From: Agrostemma githago
Taxonomy: Eukaryota; Streptophyta; Magnoliopsida; Caryophyllales; Caryophyllaceae
Assembly: GCA_958450325.1 (NCBI GenBank)
Contig: OY288249.1
Coordinates: forward strand, 65,164,166 to 65,228,165
Length of the DNA stretch: 64,000 bases
Direction of reading: 5' to 3'
This document shows positions 60,219 to 64,000 of this stretch, piece by piece (position 1 is the first letter of the stretch; each line of letters starts with the position of its first letter). Made by a program: the position numbers and the translations under genes. The notes under the pieces are model-generated. The model saw nothing but the letters and a program-made list of their open reading frames with translations. It did no database searches and had not been told where the DNA came from.

Positions 60219-62304
60219 CTGATGCTGATGCTGATGGTATGTAATTTTGTGATATGTTGCATTAAAACTGGTGCTTTTTTGTCCAGTATGCAATTTGTAG
60301 ATATTCATAGTGGGGGTTTCTTTCATAGTATATCCCATCTCTGGCTCTGGCTCTGGCTGTTCTCAATTCATTCTTGTTCATATTCTGCTGAGCTGGCTCA
60401 AGCAGTATTTATTTGGTCCTGACTGATTTGATGAAATTTGTCAGGGATGTCATAAGTTTCCCTTGGCTGGAAATTATTAGTCAAACAATTTTCCCACAAC
60501 TATACAACCTTGTCTCCTTCCTATCTGTTTTCATGTGTACACATTACTTGTGTGATGACTTCTCCTTACCCTGCCCTTGATATGCGTGTGCATATTTGAT
60601 CATTGAAAAGAATCATGTCAAAAAGAGAGGCTCGCGAGTGACCATAATTCTTGCAGATCTCTTAGAAAGTGTGACTACAGCAGCAAACAGATGAAAATAT
60701 TGAGAGAAATACATTGGTCTCCGAGATGGCTGGAATGGAATGCTGGAGCAAGTGACCAAAATTCTTATAATCTACTGCATCTCGAGTTTAGTTTCTAATA
60801 CGATCGACATGGGCACTAGGGATCGAACCTGCTCAGTGCTTGAAAACCCAGGACCTTTGGAGCTATCTCTGGGTATGCCAACTATTCATCAGCAGACCGC
60901 GAAGAGAACTTTTGAACACCTTGAGGATTAAAAGACAACTGTTCCGTCCCTGAGCCAACTTGTCCAATGTGAGCGAGAATTAGTAGACAAAACTTGCAAT
61001 GGTTCCTCATCGGCAAAATTTGCCGTTTAGTCCGTTTTGGGTTTAATTAAAGGTATTGATCATCTTTCTGAAATTCCTCCTTCAGAAATACGGAGTATAG
61101 AATGGAACCACATTTTGAAATTCTGTTTGACAAATGGAATTTTGTTCTTGTTAGTAATCTATCCATCTTCTTTTCCAACAGATTATGGACTCGTTTTTTC
61201 ATCTAAATTTTTTACGTCTCAAACAATATTCAAAGTACACGTGGTTAATAAAATGTTCTTATCAAAAGAAGTTGATTAAGGGATGAGGGAAGAAATGTAA
61301 ATTTAAGTTTTTTTTTTTGGGATTTGGTGTCTTTAAACAAAGAAACTTAAATTTAGGTTTTTACTTTTTCATACCAATTATCCTTGAAAATTACAAGTTT
61401 ATCTCTCTCATTTTTCCTTCCTCATCTAATGTTCTAAAGAGATTTTTGAGAGAAATAAAAGGTGTCAAAGCTGACAAAATTCTCCATCGGTGACCAATCC
61501 GGTCCACCGTGCTAGCCACCGTGTTTTTTCCCCTTGTTTTAAAGATTATTTATGCTATTTTTTCAATCGCTTCAAATTAATTAACTTATACGGAATATAC
61601 AATAAAAATTACAATAAAAAAACTATAATTATTAAAACTATAACTAAATTAAAAAGATGAAATTAATTCGATAATTATTATAGAAATCTAATTCAAACTT
61701 TAAACCCTAAAACTCAATGTCACTTAAACCCTGAATCGGAATTAACCATAATCAATTAATCAATTAAAACTAATTTCTGATAGAATATTGATTATCGAAT
61801 TATGATCCATATTGAATTCACAAATAATTGATAGAATTGATTTTAGAATTGACGAGAATTAATTTTGTTGAGGCAATTTAGAGTTTTGTTTAGAAGGAAA
61901 ATCATGAAAAGGAGAAAAAGGATAGTATTGAGAAATTTATGAAATTTTAGGGATGATCAAGTAACATGCAAGTACGAAAAAGTAATTTCGTAAATTTAAG
62001 GTGTTTTGGGCAAAAAAAATAAAATACTATGAGTGCCTTATTTTCCGATCCAAATGTTAAGTGCTTTACGACAAAAACCCTCAAGTTTATAAACGAAATT
62101 GAGTAAAACATAAATTGATTTTAAACTTTACAGGACACGGAAGGAGTAATAGAAAATTGCAGTATGAGAAACTTTAGTACGGAGTAAAATATGTATGCAC
62201 ATTCCACATTTCCACCACAATATTTTGTTTTAGTTTTAGTTTTTTATAAAAGACGGACTTGGAAGTCTTGACAAGATTAAGTCACAAGATGATCATCATA
62301 ATCA
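60219..62304. other. 3' UTR of the CTLH gene, possibly spliced, and intergenic DNA
   Basis: Twenty bases after the stop is a good donor, GATG|GTATGT (60239). A fitting acceptor, TTGCAG|ATCTC, lies at about 60656, so the 3' UTR may contain an intron. The short frame at 60740-60931 would then be UTR sequence. From 61300 to 62300 the DNA is AT-rich with no gene seen. Confidence 0.35.
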
Positions 62305-63961
62305 TCATGCTTTGGCTTTCAAATGTCTTTCATGGAGTTTCCTATCTCTCCTTTCCTCAGAAAGTTTTATTGCAAACCTGTAAACAATAATAATAGAGTC
62401 AAAATTAATTAAGTACGGACAGGCGTATATACTATATATGTATGGGAGAACACTGGACAAGGCATTCATACAAACTACGGAGTATATAACTATATATACG
62501 GAGTACAACCCTAGTCTATCCTTCACCAAGGATAAAATTGACTTACCTGCAGGGAGTATACTCAATCCATGGATGAAGGCATTTCTATGCAATACACTCT
62601 TAATTAATCCATGGCTAACCATAGTCTAAATCATCCCGTTTACAACACTATATATCTATCAGGTAACATTAAGGGCTTGCTTGGGATGAGGGTAATATAT
62701 CGGGGGTTTATAGAGCTATAATGAACTAGAAATAATGGAGGGGATTGGTGTTTGGTGTTTGGTTGTGACATTTTATGGCGGAAAGGAAGTAGAAGGGAGA
62801 CCCTCATTAGGGCCGGGAGTAATGCATTACTTAAGTTCATTATCGAGTTATCCCCCTCAATTAGGCTATATTATCCTAATTTTCTCCATTTTTATTTAAC
62901 ATTGTCACTGCTACTCTCTGCTATTTTCTAGTTCATTTTAGCTCTATTACCTCATCCCAAACGAGTTCTAAATTGTAATGAGCACTCCCGTAGTATGTAT
63001 GGAGTAGTTATTAATATAATAGTGTCATCATGCAAGACAATTGTACACTAAAACGATGCTGGTACTTTGTACGTACGTAGAAGAATGATCGAGTTGGTAT
63101 ACCTTTTCAAAGCATCCTCATTGGTGCCGGCATTAGGAATAGGCTCATAGTCGCCTGTATCCAAATTAACCTTACAAACCGGCTTTTTAAGAAGTGCCTC
63201 TCCTATTTTCACCAATGCCTTCAAGTTGTTCGTGTTTGCTGCGTCCGCCGATGCTGATTCTCCGCTTAATATATCATCCTACGTTACGTTATTACAGCAT
63301 CAATTAATTATATAATTAAGCTCACGATCTGATCAATCGGTATATATGTACGCAGAATAAACTAATTAGTTAGTTAATTAGTTGATGAGGGAGGGAGGTA
63401 CATACGTTGATGCGAAGGTAATTGTCAAGGGACTTGTAAGCTTGAAAGACGATAGAAGTGTGCATATCGACCATGTCGTCCCTAGCCTGACTTAAGGAAT
63501 TTAGCAACGGACTCGACCCATTCTCAAACAGCCATGAGATGATACCCCACTTGGCCGCACCCTTGGCATTGTATCTCTGCTCATTTTTGCTGGATCCTGT
63601 TCCAACTGATATCACCAGCAGCCGCTGATATTCTGTCGGCTTTATCGGAAAAAAGTCTGGGTCTTTCTTCAGTATTTGCTTCGTCACTTGAGTTATAGCA
63701 ACCAATGTCTGTATCATACAGGCCAGTTCGAGTATTAATTAATATTAATAGAAATGAGGAATAAGGATGCATGATGATGAGTAGTGCATTGCATACAGGA
63801 TTATCAGCGGCAACACCACCATCAATGAGGTTGAATTCTCTGACACTATTTCCATTGGGATCTTTGTTCACAAATTGATGTGCAGGTAAAAGTGTGGGTG
63901 CTGCAGATGCGCCTATGCATATGTCTGACAACAACGCATCCATTTCTGGAACTCCCGCCAC
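62305..63961 (-). CDS. Patatin-like phospholipase, C-terminal part (runs off right edge)
   Basis: Acyl-lipid hydrolase of the patatin-like protein family, which cleaves membrane glycerolipids. Four exons, read downward: 63961-63797, 63708-63406, 63278-63103, 62377-62305, joined in frame by GT-AG introns (238 residues visible). Seen are the block IGASAAPTLLPAH and the catalytic Asp in NLIDGGVAADNP. LLVISVGTGSSK then GAAKWGIISWL, typical of plant PLP proteins, follow. The C-terminus is basic (RRDRKLHERHLKAKA). The nucleophile-elbow Ser (GxSxG) and oxyanion loop lie upstream, outside the window. The last intron contains a MITE at 62673-62968. Confidence 0.92.
62673..62968. mobile_element. PIF/Harbinger-like MITE in the patatin gene's last intron, 296 bp
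   Basis: TAA on both sides (62670-62672 and 62969-62971) flanks inverted ends GGGCTTGCTTGGGATGAGGG and GAACTCGTTTGGGATGAGGT. A 3-bp TWA target is typical of PIF/Harbinger MITEs. Confidence 0.75.
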
Positions 63962-64000
63962 CTGCAAATTATACAATACCACTACTTATTACTCCACTCC
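63962..64000 (-). other. Intron of the patatin-like gene
   Basis: The minus strand reads into the acceptor TTTGCAG at 63962. The preceding exon is beyond the window edge. Confidence 0.7.

Noticed and set aside
60740..60931. 63-codon frame after the CTLH gene
   Set aside because: It is more likely 3' UTR. The product has no domain I recognise and the frame is interrupted.
1..64000. CRISPR arrays, bacterial operons, rRNA genes, endogenous virus copies
   Set aside because: No regularly spaced repeats, operon layout, rRNA sequence or viral coat or movement-protein frames were seen. The sequence is plant nuclear throughout.

Overview
This is nuclear DNA from a flowering plant, most likely a eudicot. 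The evidence is intron-rich genes with GT-AG junctions, plant-type gene families (PCR/PLAC8, organellar methionine aminopeptidase, CTLH protein, patatin-like lipase) and a dense load of plant transposons. I cannot name the species. No bacterial, organellar, CRISPR or rRNA sequence is visible.

Layout. 1-4.5 kb: probable 5' leader of a minus-strand gene running off the left edge, a truncated SINE, and hAT, Stowaway and other MITEs. 4.5-28.5 kb: one 24-kb nest. An LTR-like sequence is split by Helitron A (5172-27586). A holds Helitron B (5611-11225, itself carrying a Mutator-like element and two MITEs), an LTR retrotransposon (11656-20098, itself carrying a hAT MITE and a 5'-truncated LINE) and Helitron C (20588-26952, itself carrying Helitron D, 21981-25198). 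Target sites can be read to the base for nearly every layer. 29-33.4 kb: two tandem minus-strand PCR/PLAC8 genes. 33.8-41.4 kb: a young Ty1/copia element whose integrase is split by Helitron E (35880-38702). 43.4-44.6 kb: the 3' exons of an unrecognised conserved gene with no visible 5' part. 46.2-50.6 kb: a complete ten-exon organellar type-1 methionine aminopeptidase gene. 52.7-60.2 kb: a complete twelve-exon CTLH-domain gene. 62.3-64 kb: the last four exons of a minus-strand patatin-like phospholipase gene that runs off the right edge.

The most notable signal is the Helitron family A/B/C/E. Each copy lies with its 3' hairpin and CTAG end on the left and its TC end on the right, sits between A and T, has no visible Rep/helicase reading frame, and is filled with diverged copies of a roughly 130-bp unit containing an AGTCTT...AAGACT foldback. 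Copies have inserted into one another. One lies in a copia element whose LTRs differ at only 2 of 234 positions, so the family moved recently. Two hAT-type MITEs, both 548 bp, have subterminal arrays of a different short word each (GGATCC; CACCCG/CGGGTG).

Exon boundaries come from reading frame and splice consensus only. No transcript or database search was available.
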